A DNA stretch of 64,000 nt from Brevundimonas vesicularis (lineage in GTDB: Bacteria; Pseudomonadota; Alphaproteobacteria; Caulobacterales; Caulobacteraceae): positions 1,054,001 to 1,118,000 of the forward strand of contig NZ_JACHLJ010000001.1 of assembly GCF_014204545.1 (NCBI RefSeq). The letters are read 5' to 3'. The notes under the pieces are model-generated. The model was not told the DNA's origin. It saw only the letters and a list, made by a program, of their open reading frames with translations, and did not search any database. Shown here in pieces: positions 7,902 through 17,036 of the stretch. The position numbers were made by a program, and so were the translations under genes. Numbering within the stretch: position 1 is the first letter of the stretch; each line of letters opens with the position of its first letter.

Positions 7902-8159
7902 ATGACCCCGCTCGCCGACATGATCCCCGCGATGACCGACGCCGACCTGACGACGCTGCGCGCCAACGCCGCCCGCCTGGTCGAACACGGCGCCTCGACC
8001 CAGGTCATGGCCGCCAGCGACATCATCCCGGTCATCGACACCGAAATGGCCCGCCGCGCGGCCCTGCCCAAGCCCGCAAAGGCCCCGATCAAGCGCGCCG
8101 CCCCCAAGAAGAAGCTGCCGCCGGTCACCGGCCACCAGACAGCCCTTCCTTCCAGCTGA
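7902..8159 (+). CDS. Small conserved-type hypothetical protein
   Basis: An 85-residue protein of unknown function. Residues 1-55 look like two amphipathic helices (MTDADLTTLRANAARLVEHG and ASDIIPVIDTEMARRAAL), followed by a Lys/Pro/Ala-rich basic tail (KPAKAPIKRAAPKKK) that could bind nucleic acid or act as a flexible linker. ATGs at 7902, 7920 or 7932 could start it. It lies 23 bases after the IF-1-like frame and ends two bases before the convergent gamma-lyase gene. Codon usage is typical of the genome, which supports it as real. Confidence 0.6.
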   Translation: MTPLADMIPAMTDADLTTLRANAARLVEHGASTQVMAASDIIPVIDTEMARRAALPKPAKAPIKRAAPKKKLPPVTGHQTALPSS

Positions 8160-8161
8160 GA

Positions 8162-9325
8162 TCAGCCCAGGGCCTGATCCAGATCTGCGATCAGGTCCTC
8201 GACATTCTCGACCCCGACCGACAGACGGATCAGGTTGTCGGTCACGCCGCCCGCCTCGCGCACCTCCTTGGGCACGCTGGCGTGGGTCATGATGGCCGGG
8301 TGGTTCACCAGGCTTTCAACCCCGCCTAGCGATTCCGCCAGGGTGAAGACCTGAACCCGCTCCAGCACGCGCTTGGTGCGCTCCAGATCGCCCTCCAGGA
8401 TCACCGTCACCATCCCCCCAAAGCCGCCGTGCATCTGGCGCGCGGCCAACTCATGCTGCGGGTGGGCGATCAGGCCGGGATAGATCACCTTTGCGATCCC
8501 CGCGCGCGTCTCGAGCCAGCGCGCAATGGTCAGCGCGTTCTCGCAGTGCGCCTTCATCCTCAGCGCCAGAGTCTTCAGCCCCCGGTTGGCCAGGAAGGCG
8601 TCGAACGGCCCCATGATCCCGCCGACCGAGTTCTGCAGGAACTTGATCCGCGTCGCCAGGTCGGCGTCGGCCGTCACCAGCACCCCGCCGATGATGTCCG
8701 AATGGCCGTTCAGGTATTTGGTCGCCGAGTGCATCACCACATCCGCCCCCAGGCTCAGCGGTTGCTGGCAGAATGGGGTGGCGAAGGTGTTGTCCACGAC
8801 CAGCAGCAGACCATGCGCCTTGGCCACCTTCGACAGGGCCGCGATGTCAGCCAGCTTCATCAGCGGATTGGTGGGCGTCTCGACCCACAGCATCTTGGTC
8901 TTGGGCGTGATCGCCGCTTCGACCGCCGCAATGTCACTCAGGTCCACATAGGCGAAGTCCAGCCCCATGGTCCGCCTGCGCACCCGCTCGAACAGCCGCC
9001 ACGAGCCGCCGTACAGGTCATCGCCCGTGACCACATGATCGCCGGCGTCCAGCAGTTCCAGCGCCGTGGATGTCGCCGCCATGCCCGAGCCGAAACCGAA
9101 CCCGTGCGTGCCGCCCTCCAAGTCCGCGATACAGGCCTCGAACGCCTCGCGCGTCGGGTTCTTGCCCCGCGCATACTCGTATCCTTTGTTCACGCCCGGA
9201 CTTTCCTGGGCATAGGTCGAGGTGGCGTAGATCGGCGTCATCACCGCACCCGTCGTCGGGTCGGGATGTTGACCGGCATGGATGGCGCGGGTGGAAAACC
9301 CTTGGCTGTTCTTCTTGTCGGCCAT
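8162..9325 (-). CDS. Cystathionine gamma-lyase/synthase family PLP enzyme
   Basis: A 387-residue Cys/Met metabolism PLP-dependent enzyme. It starts with FSTRAIHAGQHPDPTTGAVM, has YEYARGKNPTR (phosphate-contacting Tyr and Arg), GFGFGSGMAA, LWVETPTNP, and the PLP lysine in SATKYLNGHSD. The family includes cystathionine gamma-lyase, gamma-synthase and beta-lyase; sequence alone does not settle which. Because it lies five bases downstream of a cystathionine beta-synthase on the same strand, the best inference is gamma-lyase, completing reverse transsulfuration from homocysteine to cysteine. Cytosolic, tetrameric in known members. Confidence 0.9.
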   Translation of the reverse strand: MADKKNSQGFSTRAIHAGQHPDPTTGAVMTPIYATSTYAQESPGVNKGYEYARGKNPTREAFEACIADLEGGTHGFGFGSGMAATSTALELLDAGDHVVTGDDLYGGSWRLFERVRRRTMGLDFAYVDLSDIAAVEAAITPKTKMLWVETPTNPLMKLADIAALSKVAKAHGLLLVVDNTFATPFCQQPLSLGADVVMHSATKYLNGHSDIIGGVLVTADADLATRIKFLQNSVGGIMGPFDAFLANRGLKTLALRMKAHCENALTIARWLETRAGIAKVIYPGLIAHPQHELAARQMHGGFGGMVTVILEGDLERTKRVLERVQVFTLAESLGGVESLVNHPAIMTHASVPKEVREAGGVTDNLIRLSVGVENVEDLIADLDQALG

Positions 9326-9330
9326 GGTTC

Positions 9331-10731
9331 TTACCGGTTCAGGCTGAGGTGGTTGATCAGGTCGGTGCGGGTGATCAGGCCGACGAACTTCTCGCCGTCC
9401 AACACGATGGCCACGCGGTCGCGGTCGAAGACGGGGATCAGGGCGTCCAGAGGCTCATTGACCTGAAGCGTGTCCAGATCGCGGGTCATGGCCGAGGCCA
9501 CCGGCTTGGCGAACCGCTCCTTCCGCGTGATTTCGTCGGTGTTCATGATGCGGATCAGGTCGCTTTCGTCCAGGATCCCGACCAGCCGGCCGTCTTCGAT
9601 GATCGGCAGCTGCGATACGTCGGCGCCCTTCATCCGCTTGAAGGCGGTGTCCAGCGTATCGCCCGGCCCGGCGACGACGACGTCGCCCTTCTCGTATTTG
9701 CGGTTGATCAGGTCCGACAGGTCGCCGTGCAGCTCGCGCTCGCCCAGACCCTGATCCGCCAGCCAGGCGTCGTTGTAGACCTTGGACAGGTACTTGGCCC
9801 CGGTGTCGCAGACGAAGGTGACGCAGGTCTTGGCTTCCGTCTGCTCGCGGCACCAGCGCAGCGCCGAGGCGATCAGGGTGCCGGACGACGAACCGGCCAG
9901 GATGCCTTCCTTCAGCAGCAGTTCGCGCGCCGTGGCGATCGCCTCGGCGTCGGGGATCGAATAGGCCTTGTCGATCAGGCTCATGTCCGCTGTGTCGGGC
10001 ACGAAGTTCTGGCCGATTCCCTCGACGGTGTAGCTGCCTTCCGGCCCCGGCACTCCGTCGTTGACGATGCCGGCCAGGGTCGAGCCGACCGGATCGGCCA
10101 GGATGATCTGGGCCTTCGAGCCCACGCTCTTCAGAAACTGCGCCGTGCCGGTGATGGTGCCGCCCGAGCCGATGCCGGCGACGAAGGCGTCGATATCGCC
10201 ACCCGTCTGCTCCCAGATTTCCGGACCCGTCGTCTTCACATGGGCCTCGGCGTTGGCGGCATTGGCGAACTGGTTGACGTAGAAGCCGCCGGGAATGCCC
10301 TGGGCCAGACGCTCGGCCATGTCGGTGTAATATTCCGGATGGCCGTGCGGCACGTCCGAACGCGTCAAACGAACATCGGCGCCCATCGCCCTGAGATGCT
10401 GGATCTTTTCCTTGGACATCTTGTCCGGGATAACCAGAAGCACCTTATATCCCCGGGCCCGACCGACCAGCGTCAGCGCCAGGCCGGTGTTGCCCGCCGT
10501 CGCCTCCACGATGGTGCCGCCTTTCTTCAAGAAGCCTTCGCGCTCGGCGGCGTCCAGCATTGAGATGGCGATCCGGTCCTTGATCGAACCGCCGGGGTTC
10601 TGGGACTCCAGCTTCAGCAGCAGGCGGCACGGGCCGGTGTCGATCTTCGTCACCTCCACCATCGGCGTCTTGCCGATCAGATCCAGCGGCGACGAGACGG
10701 TCGCGCTCAGGGCGGGGGCGGTCAGGGACAT
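9331..10731 (-). CDS. Cystathionine beta-synthase with C-terminal CBS pair
   Basis: The N-terminal 330 residues are a fold-type II PLP enzyme: IGKTPMVEV, the PLP lysine in NPGGSIKDR, EATAGNTGLALT, the GIGSGGTITG phosphate loop and EGILAGSSSG. The C-terminal 110 residues form two CBS domains (VSQLPIIEDGRLVGILDESDL and VAIVLDGEKFVGLITRTDL), which in this family bind adenosyl ligands and control activity. It joins homocysteine with serine to form cystathionine. ATG at 10731 is preferred because GGAG lies six bases before it; an ATG at 10743 would add four residues. It is the first gene of a two-gene transsulfuration unit, divergent from rnr. Confidence 0.92.
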   Translation of the reverse strand: MSLTAPALSATVSSPLDLIGKTPMVEVTKIDTGPCRLLLKLESQNPGGSIKDRIAISMLDAAEREGFLKKGGTIVEATAGNTGLALTLVGRARGYKVLLVIPDKMSKEKIQHLRAMGADVRLTRSDVPHGHPEYYTDMAERLAQGIPGGFYVNQFANAANAEAHVKTTGPEIWEQTGGDIDAFVAGIGSGGTITGTAQFLKSVGSKAQIILADPVGSTLAGIVNDGVPGPEGSYTVEGIGQNFVPDTADMSLIDKAYSIPDAEAIATARELLLKEGILAGSSSGTLIASALRWCREQTEAKTCVTFVCDTGAKYLSKVYNDAWLADQGLGERELHGDLSDLINRKYEKGDVVVAGPGDTLDTAFKRMKGADVSQLPIIEDGRLVGILDESDLIRIMNTDEITRKERFAKPVASAMTRDLDTLQVNEPLDALIPVFDRDRVAIVLDGEKFVGLITRTDLINHLSLNR

Positions 10732-10791
10732 CGAAAACTCCATTCGGGGCGGGCGGAAGCTGAAGCCCCGCCTTCACCTGGTCAACTCACG

Positions 10792-10821
10792 CAAGATTTG
10801 ACCCCTCAAGATTTACTCAAG
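10792..10821. promoter_or_regulatory. Candidate operator: phased CAAGATTT repeats
   Basis: In the divergent region between the cystathionine beta-synthase and rnr genes, CAAGATTT occurs at 10792-10799 and again at 10807-10814, and CTCAAG occurs at 10805-10810 and 10816-10821. Such closely phased repeats are typical of regulator sites; the regulator is unknown. Confidence 0.3.
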
Positions 10822-10849
10822 GGCGCGGTTCCGCGCTACGAAAGACATA

Positions 10850-13159
10850 ATGACCAAATCATCCAATAGGCCGCCCGCCGGTCTCCCCGACAAAGACACC
10901 CTCGTCGCCTTCCTGCGCGAGGCCGGATCGGCCGAGAAGACCGACATCGCGCGCCATTTCGGGCTCAAAGGCGGCGACCGCCGGGCCCTGCGCGAAATGA
11001 TCCGCGAGCTGGAAGCCGAAGGGCGACTGGGCAAACGCGGTCGCAAGGGCTTTTCCGAAGCCGGCGCCCTGCCCCCCGTCGGCGTCGCCGATGTGATCGA
11101 ACGCGACGGCGACGGCGAACTGTATGTGCGCCTGGTCGAGGCCAGTCCCGACGCCCCGCGCGCCATTCTGATGCCCGACAAGTCAAAGGCCGCCCCTGGC
11201 CTGGGCGACCGCGTGCTGGTGAAGTTCCAGCGCGGCGCCGAGGGTTGGGAAGCCCGGCTGATCAAGAAGCTGGATGTCGGCTCCAACCGGGTTCTGGGCG
11301 TGATCCGCAAGTCGGCCCGCGAAACCCGCGTCGAGCCGGTCGATCGCCGCTCCAAGGACGTGCTGCTGGTGCCCCAGGCCCAATCCGGCGATCTGCGCGA
11401 CGGCGACCTTGTTCTGGCCGCCGTTGAAAAGGGCGACCAGCGCTATGGCCCCAAGCGCGGCAAGATCCTGGAGCATATCGGCAAGGAGGATGATCCCCGC
11501 GCCGCCTCCCTGATCGCCATCCATGCCCACGGCGTCCCGACCGGCTTCTCCGAAGCGGTCGAACGCGAGGCCGAGGATCAGGCCCTGCCGACCCTGAAGG
11601 GCCGCGAGGACCTGCGCGAGGTCCCCTTCATCACCATCGACCCCGCCGATGCGCGCGACCACGACGACGCCGTCTATGCGGCGCGCGACGAGGATCCGAA
11701 GAATGAGGGCGGCTGGATCGTCTGGGTCGCCATCGCCGATGTCGCCGCCTACGTCCGCCCCGGCAGCCAGTTGGACCGAGGGGCGCGCGACAAGGGCAAC
11801 TCGACCTATTTCCCCGATCGCGTCGAGCCGATGCTGCCTGAGGTGCTGTCGAACGGTCTGTGCAGCCTGAAGGAGGGTGAGAACCGCGCCTGTCTCGCCG
11901 TGCGGATGGTCTTCGACAAGGAAGGCCGAAAGACCGGGCACAGGTTCGTGCGCGGTTTGATGCGGTCGCACGCCAAGCTCAGCTATGAACAGGCGCAGGC
12001 CGCCATCGATGGGCAAGCTGACGACACGACCGGCCCGATCATGGAGGCGATCCTCTATCCGCTGTGGAACGCCTATCACGCCATGCTGAAGGGCCGGCTG
12101 AAGCGCAGTCCGCTGCAGATCGAATCGGCCGAACGCCGCATCCGCATGGCGCCAGATGGCGGCATCGCGTCTATCGAGAAACGTGCGTCGCTAGAGGCGC
12201 ACCGGCTGATCGAAGAGATGATGATCCAGGCCAACGTCTGCGCCGCTGAAACGCTGGAGCAGAAGAAGACACCGCTGATCTACCGCGTCCACGACACGCC
12301 CAGCCAGGAGAAGATCTTCAACCTGGCCGACTTCCTGTCGACCATCGGCAAGCCCTGGAACAAGGGCGAGCCCGGCACGACCAAGCGGTTCAACAAGCTG
12401 CTGGACGAGACGCGCGACACCGAACACGCCGATGTGGTCAACGAGGTGGTCCTGCGCAGCCAGATGCAGGCGATCTACAGCCCTGAGAATATCGGCCACT
12501 TCGGCCTGAACCTGGATCGCTATGCCCACTTCACCTCGCCGATCCGGCGCTATTCCGACCTGATCGTCCACCGCGGACTGATCCGGGCGCTAGGCCTAGG
12601 CAAGGACGGCCTGACGGATCGCGAGATCGCCGAACTGCCCGCCATCGCAGAGGGCGTGACCATGACCGAGCGCCGGTCGATGGCCGCCGAGCGCGACGCC
12701 ATGGATCGCTACATCGCCGCCTATCTGGAGGAGCACGTCGGTGCGACCTTCGCCGGGCGGATCACCGGGGTGACGCGGTTCGGCCTGTTCATTCGTCTGG
12801 AGGACACGGGCGCGGACGGCCTGGTGCCCGTCTCCACGCTCGGCAGCGAATATTTCACCCATGACGATCGCGCCCACGCCCTGGTCGGCGAACGCACCGG
12901 CAAACGCTTCACCCTGGGCCGCATGGTCGAGGTCAAGCTGCGCGAGGCGACCCCCGTCACCGGGGGCCTGGTGTTCGAAATGCTCAGCGAGCCCGAACCT
13001 CGCGATCCCAACGCCCCCGCGCCCCGCTATGGCATTCGCGGACGCGGCGGCGACGGCCCGCCGATGCGCGGCAAGAACCGGCCCGGCGGCCCCAAGCCCC
13101 GCAACGGCTCCAAACCCTCCGGCGGCCTGAAGGGCGTGAGGAAGGGCAAGCGCAAGTGA
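10850..13159 (+). CDS. rnr: Ribonuclease R
   Basis: A 769-residue 3'-5' exoribonuclease of the RNB family. Domain order: winged-helix segment (about 15-65, KTDIARHFGLKGGDRRALRE), cold-shock domains (about 75-245), the RNB catalytic domain with DPADARDHDDAVYA holding the metal-binding aspartates (about 260-590), an S1 domain (about 635-715, FAGRITGVTRFGLFIRLEDT) and a basic Lys/Arg/Gly-rich tail. RNase R degrades structured RNA, including rRNA fragments and trans-translated mRNA. It is divergent from the beta-synthase gene and its stop overlaps the GTG start of the next Nudix gene by four bases (GTGA). Confidence 0.96.
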   Translation: MTKSSNRPPAGLPDKDTLVAFLREAGSAEKTDIARHFGLKGGDRRALREMIRELEAEGRLGKRGRKGFSEAGALPPVGVADVIERDGDGELYVRLVEASPDAPRAILMPDKSKAAPGLGDRVLVKFQRGAEGWEARLIKKLDVGSNRVLGVIRKSARETRVEPVDRRSKDVLLVPQAQSGDLRDGDLVLAAVEKGDQRYGPKRGKILEHIGKEDDPRAASLIAIHAHGVPTGFSEAVEREAEDQALPTLKGREDLREVPFITIDPADARDHDDAVYAARDEDPKNEGGWIVWVAIADVAAYVRPGSQLDRGARDKGNSTYFPDRVEPMLPEVLSNGLCSLKEGENRACLAVRMVFDKEGRKTGHRFVRGLMRSHAKLSYEQAQAAIDGQADDTTGPIMEAILYPLWNAYHAMLKGRLKRSPLQIESAERRIRMAPDGGIASIEKRASLEAHRLIEEMMIQANVCAAETLEQKKTPLIYRVHDTPSQEKIFNLADFLSTIGKPWNKGEPGTTKRFNKLLDETRDTEHADVVNEVVLRSQMQAIYSPENIGHFGLNLDRYAHFTSPIRRYSDLIVHRGLIRALGLGKDGLTDREIAELPAIAEGVTMTERRSMAAERDAMDRYIAAYLEEHVGATFAGRITGVTRFGLFIRLEDTGADGLVPVSTLGSEYFTHDDRAHALVGERTGKRFTLGRMVEVKLREATPVTGGLVFEMLSEPEPRDPNAPAPRYGIRGRGGDGPPMRGKNRPGGPKPRNGSKPSGGLKGVRKGKRK

Positions 13160-13857
13160 CCCCTTTCGACGCCGCTCAGGATCTGGCCGACGCCCCGCGT
13201 GTCGGCGAGGCTCAGCGGCCGAAGGATGCGGCGACGCTGATCCTGACGCGCGGCGGCGATCAGCCCAAGGTGCTGATGGGCCGTCGCGCGCCGGGGCATG
13301 TGTTCATGGCGTCGAAATGGGTGTTTCCGGGCGGGCGGATTGATCGCAGCGACTTCACCGCCGCCGCGACAGGCGAGTTGTCGGGCGAGGTTGCGCGGCG
13401 ATTGGAAGCCGAACTGCCCGCTCGGCGTGCGCGGGCCCTGGCGCTGACGGCTGTGCGCGAGACGTTCGAGGAGACCGGGCTGATCCTGGGGCGGCCGGCT
13501 CCCCACGCCTCCGTCGCCGGCCCGTGGCGTGAGTATCGGAAAGCGGGCGCCCTGCCCGATCTGTCGGTCCTGTCCTACATCGCCCGCGCCATCACGCCGC
13601 CGGGTCGCACGCGAAGGTTCGACGCCCGGTTCTTCATGGCCCCGGCCGAGGCCCTGCTGAGCCCGGAGCCGACCGCTGGCTCTGGCGAACTGGACGAGAT
13701 CGCCTGGCTGCCGCTGGACGAGGCGCGCAGCCTGGACCTGCCGGCCATCACACGTTTCGTGCTGGGGGAGTTGGCCGAGAGGTTGGAACACCCGAACCGC
13801 CCCCTGCCCTTCGTGCGGATGGTGCGGGGTCGGCACATGGTCGAACACAGGGACTGA
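13156..13857 (+). CDS. Nudix hydrolase, NUDT19/CoA-type
   Basis: A 233-residue Nudix protein. The first half of the box, VFPGGRID, is at 56-63, but the second half, RETFEETGLI, does not come until 101-110, so about 40 residues are inserted where ordinary Nudix boxes have about 14. This split box is characteristic of the NUDT19/coenzyme-A-like group. Start is GTG at 13156, overlapping the rnr stop, so it is translationally coupled to RNase R. Substrate not determinable; a CoA or nucleotide diphosphate is likely. Confidence 0.85.
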   Translation: MTPFDAAQDLADAPRVGEAQRPKDAATLILTRGGDQPKVLMGRRAPGHVFMASKWVFPGGRIDRSDFTAAATGELSGEVARRLEAELPARRARALALTAVRETFEETGLILGRPAPHASVAGPWREYRKAGALPDLSVLSYIARAITPPGRTRRFDARFFMAPAEALLSPEPTAGSGELDEIAWLPLDEARSLDLPAITRFVLGELAERLEHPNRPLPFVRMVRGRHMVEHRD

Positions 13858-13858
13858 C

Positions 13859-14271
13859 ATGGCCGGAATGACGATCACCCTGCGCCTGACGATCGCCGAT
13901 CCGGTCGCGGGCGTCGCCTACAGCCTGCAGGCAAGGCGAACATGCCGGTCGAGCCGCGCATCGCCGCCGAAGGCCTGATCAGCTTCGACGCGCCCGTCAC
14001 CCTGTCCGAGGATGGCCGCCTGACCGGCCCCTTCGTGCGGCGCGAGGGCGCAACGCGGCGGTTCGTCTATATCGCGATCGGCACGTCAGCAGGCCAGCAC
14101 GCCAGCGAATGGAGCCGACGCGCCAAGATCGACGTCCACGACATTCCCGCCGATCTGCTGGCCCAGGCGCGCCAGGGCGAGGTGCTGGAAGTCGTTTTGC
14201 CCGGCCGCGCCAAGGACGGCAGCCCCGCCTGCGCCACCGTGCGGCCGATCCGGGCCTGGCGCGCCATCTAA
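13859..14271 (+). pseudogene. DUF5990 family protein, frameshifted
   Basis: Two pieces in different frames make one family member. The first, from ATG 13859 one base after the Nudix stop, reads MTITLRLTIADPVAGVAYSL, a typical N-terminal strand of DUF5990, then runs out of frame. The second, open from 13942 (109 codons), reads LTGPFVRREGATRRFVYIAI then GTSAGQ, WSRRAKIDV and DGSPACATVRPI, the diagnostic remainder. Adding one base in the GCAAGG run near 13931-13936 would join them. Either a true one-base deletion or a sequencing error; if the second ATG is used, a shortened protein could still be made. Function of the family is unknown. Confidence 0.7.
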
Positions 14272-14272
14272 C

Positions 14273-14839
14273 CTAGTCGGCGATCGGCTTGGTCAGGTCG
14301 AACTCCACGCGGAAATGCCGGTTGGGACGACGCAGCTCGTAGGCGAACATCCGGTCGGGATGGACCTCTATCGCCCAGACATTGGTGGTCGAGACCGCTG
14401 CGTCATTGGCGTTGAACAGGGCGATCGATTCGGCGTCGACCGGGAACGCCTGCCGCTCGGCCGTGCCCGCGCCGGCCGTGTCGCCGCCGTACCAGTGCAG
14501 GACGTCGGTCGTGCCGTCCTCGTGCCGGTGATCGTGCTTCAGCCGCAGGCCGGCCTCGGTCTTGGTCACGACCCAGGTGCGCGAGCGGTCCTCGCCCACA
14601 GCGAAGGGAATGCGCACCTCGTCCGCCGAACAGTCGCGGACCTGCATGACCAGCCGCTCGCTGGCGAACCTGACGTCAGCGGCGTCGGTGGTGACGACCC
14701 GGCCTTCGAATCGTTGCCCGCACAGGGCGTTCAACCGCGCCAGGAAATCGCCCTGGGACTGAGCCGGATCGGCCGTTACGACGCCGACGCACGACAAGGA
14801 CATCAGGGCCGCGGCGGCAAGCAGGGATGCGATTTTCAT
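14273..14839 (-). CDS. Secreted hypothetical protein
   Basis: A 188-residue protein with a signal peptide (MKIASLLAAAALMSLSCVGV, cleavage near VTADPA). The mature part has no family I recognise; it contains two cysteines (LNALCGQRFEG and QVRDCSADEV) that could form a disulfide, a His-rich loop (LKHDHRHEDGT), and NVWAIEVHPDRMFAYELRRP near the end. Likely periplasmic. Its stop lies one base after the convergent DUF5990 frame. It is divergent from rpmG with a 126-base promoter region between. Confidence 0.75.
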   Translation of the reverse strand: MKIASLLAAAALMSLSCVGVVTADPAQSQGDFLARLNALCGQRFEGRVVTTDAADVRFASERLVMQVRDCSADEVRIPFAVGEDRSRTWVVTKTEAGLRLKHDHRHEDGTTDVLHWYGGDTAGAGTAERQAFPVDAESIALFNANDAAVSTTNVWAIEVHPDRMFAYELRRPNRHFRVEFDLTKPIAD

Positions 14840-14889
14840 GCGGTCACACTATATGTGCGTTTCGCCTCATCAACGTGGCATCGCGCCCG

Positions 14890-14917
14890 TTGACTTTGGG
14901 GCGATCCTGAGTATGTT
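14890..14917 (+). promoter_or_regulatory. Candidate promoter of rpmG
   Basis: TTGACT (14890-14895) and TATGTT (14912-14917) are separated by 16 bases, a reasonable housekeeping-type promoter about 50 bases before the rpmG start codon. Confidence 0.4.
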
Positions 14918-14965
14918 CCGCGCCTCTTATTTTAAGCGGCTTTCGCCGTCGCAGAGGTAATTCCG

Positions 14966-15133
14966 ATGGCCAAACCGGCTTCCATCAAGATCCGCCTGAA
15001 CTCCACGGCCGACACAGGCTTCTTCTATGTCACCAAGAAGAACGCCCGCACCATGACCGAGAAAATGGTCGTCAAGAAGTACGACCCCGTCGTGCGCAAG
15101 CACGTCGAGTTCAAGGAAGGCAAGATCAAGTAA
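14966..15133 (+). CDS. rpmG: 50S ribosomal protein L33
   Basis: A 55-codon gene reading [20 protein letters not shown] then [10 protein letters not shown] and ending [14 protein letters not shown], a full-length L33 of the type without the zinc-binding cysteines. L33 sits in the large ribosomal subunit near the exit-tRNA site. It stands alone and is followed by a perfect 16-bp terminator hairpin. Confidence 0.97.
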   Translation: MAKPASIKIRLNSTADTGFFYVTKKNARTMTEKMVVKKYDPVVRKHVEFKEGKIK

Positions 15134-15154
15134 GTCCTTGATCGGCTAAGAATT

Positions 15155-15189
15155 AAAAACGCCCGGCTGGTCTCCAGCCGGGCGTTTTT
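15155..15189. terminator. Bidirectional terminator between rpmG and pleD
   Basis: A perfect 16-bp inverted repeat (15155-15170 with 15174-15189) around a TCT loop. The outer five pairs are A-T, so both strands end in a T-run after a GC stem, serving rpmG on the plus strand and pleD on the minus strand. Confidence 0.93.
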
Positions 15190-15206
15190 CGTTGTGTCTA
15201 AGGGGT

Positions 15207-16564
<1,358 letters not shown>

Positions 16565-16568
<4 letters not shown>

Positions 16569-16930
16569 CCGAGGTGCTGCCGGATGGTTTCGAGGAAATG
16601 CATCACAGAGATCGGCTTGGAGATATAGGCCTCGCAGCCGCCCTGTCGAATCCGCTCCTCATCGCCCTTCATGGCGAAGGCGGTGACGGCGATGACGGGG
16701 ATGTGGTTCAGCTCCTCGTCGTCCTTCAGCCATTTGGTGACTTCCAGGCCCGAGATTTCAGGCAACTGGATATCCATCAGGATCAGGTCGGGATGATGGG
16801 CGCGCGCCAGGGCGAGCGCCTGCAAACCCTCGCGGGTCTGCAGGGTCTCATAGCCCTGGGAATCGAGCAGATCATGAAAAAGCTTCATGTTCAGCTCGTT
16901 ATCCTCGACGATGAGGACTTTCTTGGACAT
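16565..16930 (-). CDS. divK: Single-domain response regulator DivK
   Basis: A 121-residue lone receiver domain. [20 protein letters not shown], Asp53 in [27 protein letters not shown] and [15 protein letters not shown] match Caulobacter DivK almost residue for residue. DivK relays polar kinase signals (PleC and DivJ) to DivL-CckA and so controls CtrA. A longer open frame extends upstream to 17176 but has no homology; ATG at 16930 (or 16933) is right. A CtrA-like site lies in its promoter region. Confidence 0.97.
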
Positions 16931-16997
16931 CATCACCTGACCTGCGCGCCCCTCGAACGCGGGACGCCTCGTTGGTCGCATTCGTAGGCGCCCAGTC

Positions 16998-17012
16998 TTA
17001 AGTTGGGGTGAA
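16998..17012. promoter_or_regulatory. Candidate CtrA box in the divK/dinB promoter region
   Basis: TTAA (16998-17001), seven bases, then TGAA (17009-17012): seven of eight positions match the CtrA consensus TTAA-N7-TTAA. It lies 68 bases upstream of divK. CtrA control of divK is established in Caulobacter, which makes the site plausible. Confidence 0.4.
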
Positions 17013-17036
17013 GCCAACCTTACGGAGACCTTAAGC

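Noticed and set aside
9070-10563. Long 497-codon plus-strand frame opposite the beta-synthase gene
   Set aside because: High-GC antisense shadow; the minus-strand frame is a complete PLP enzyme.
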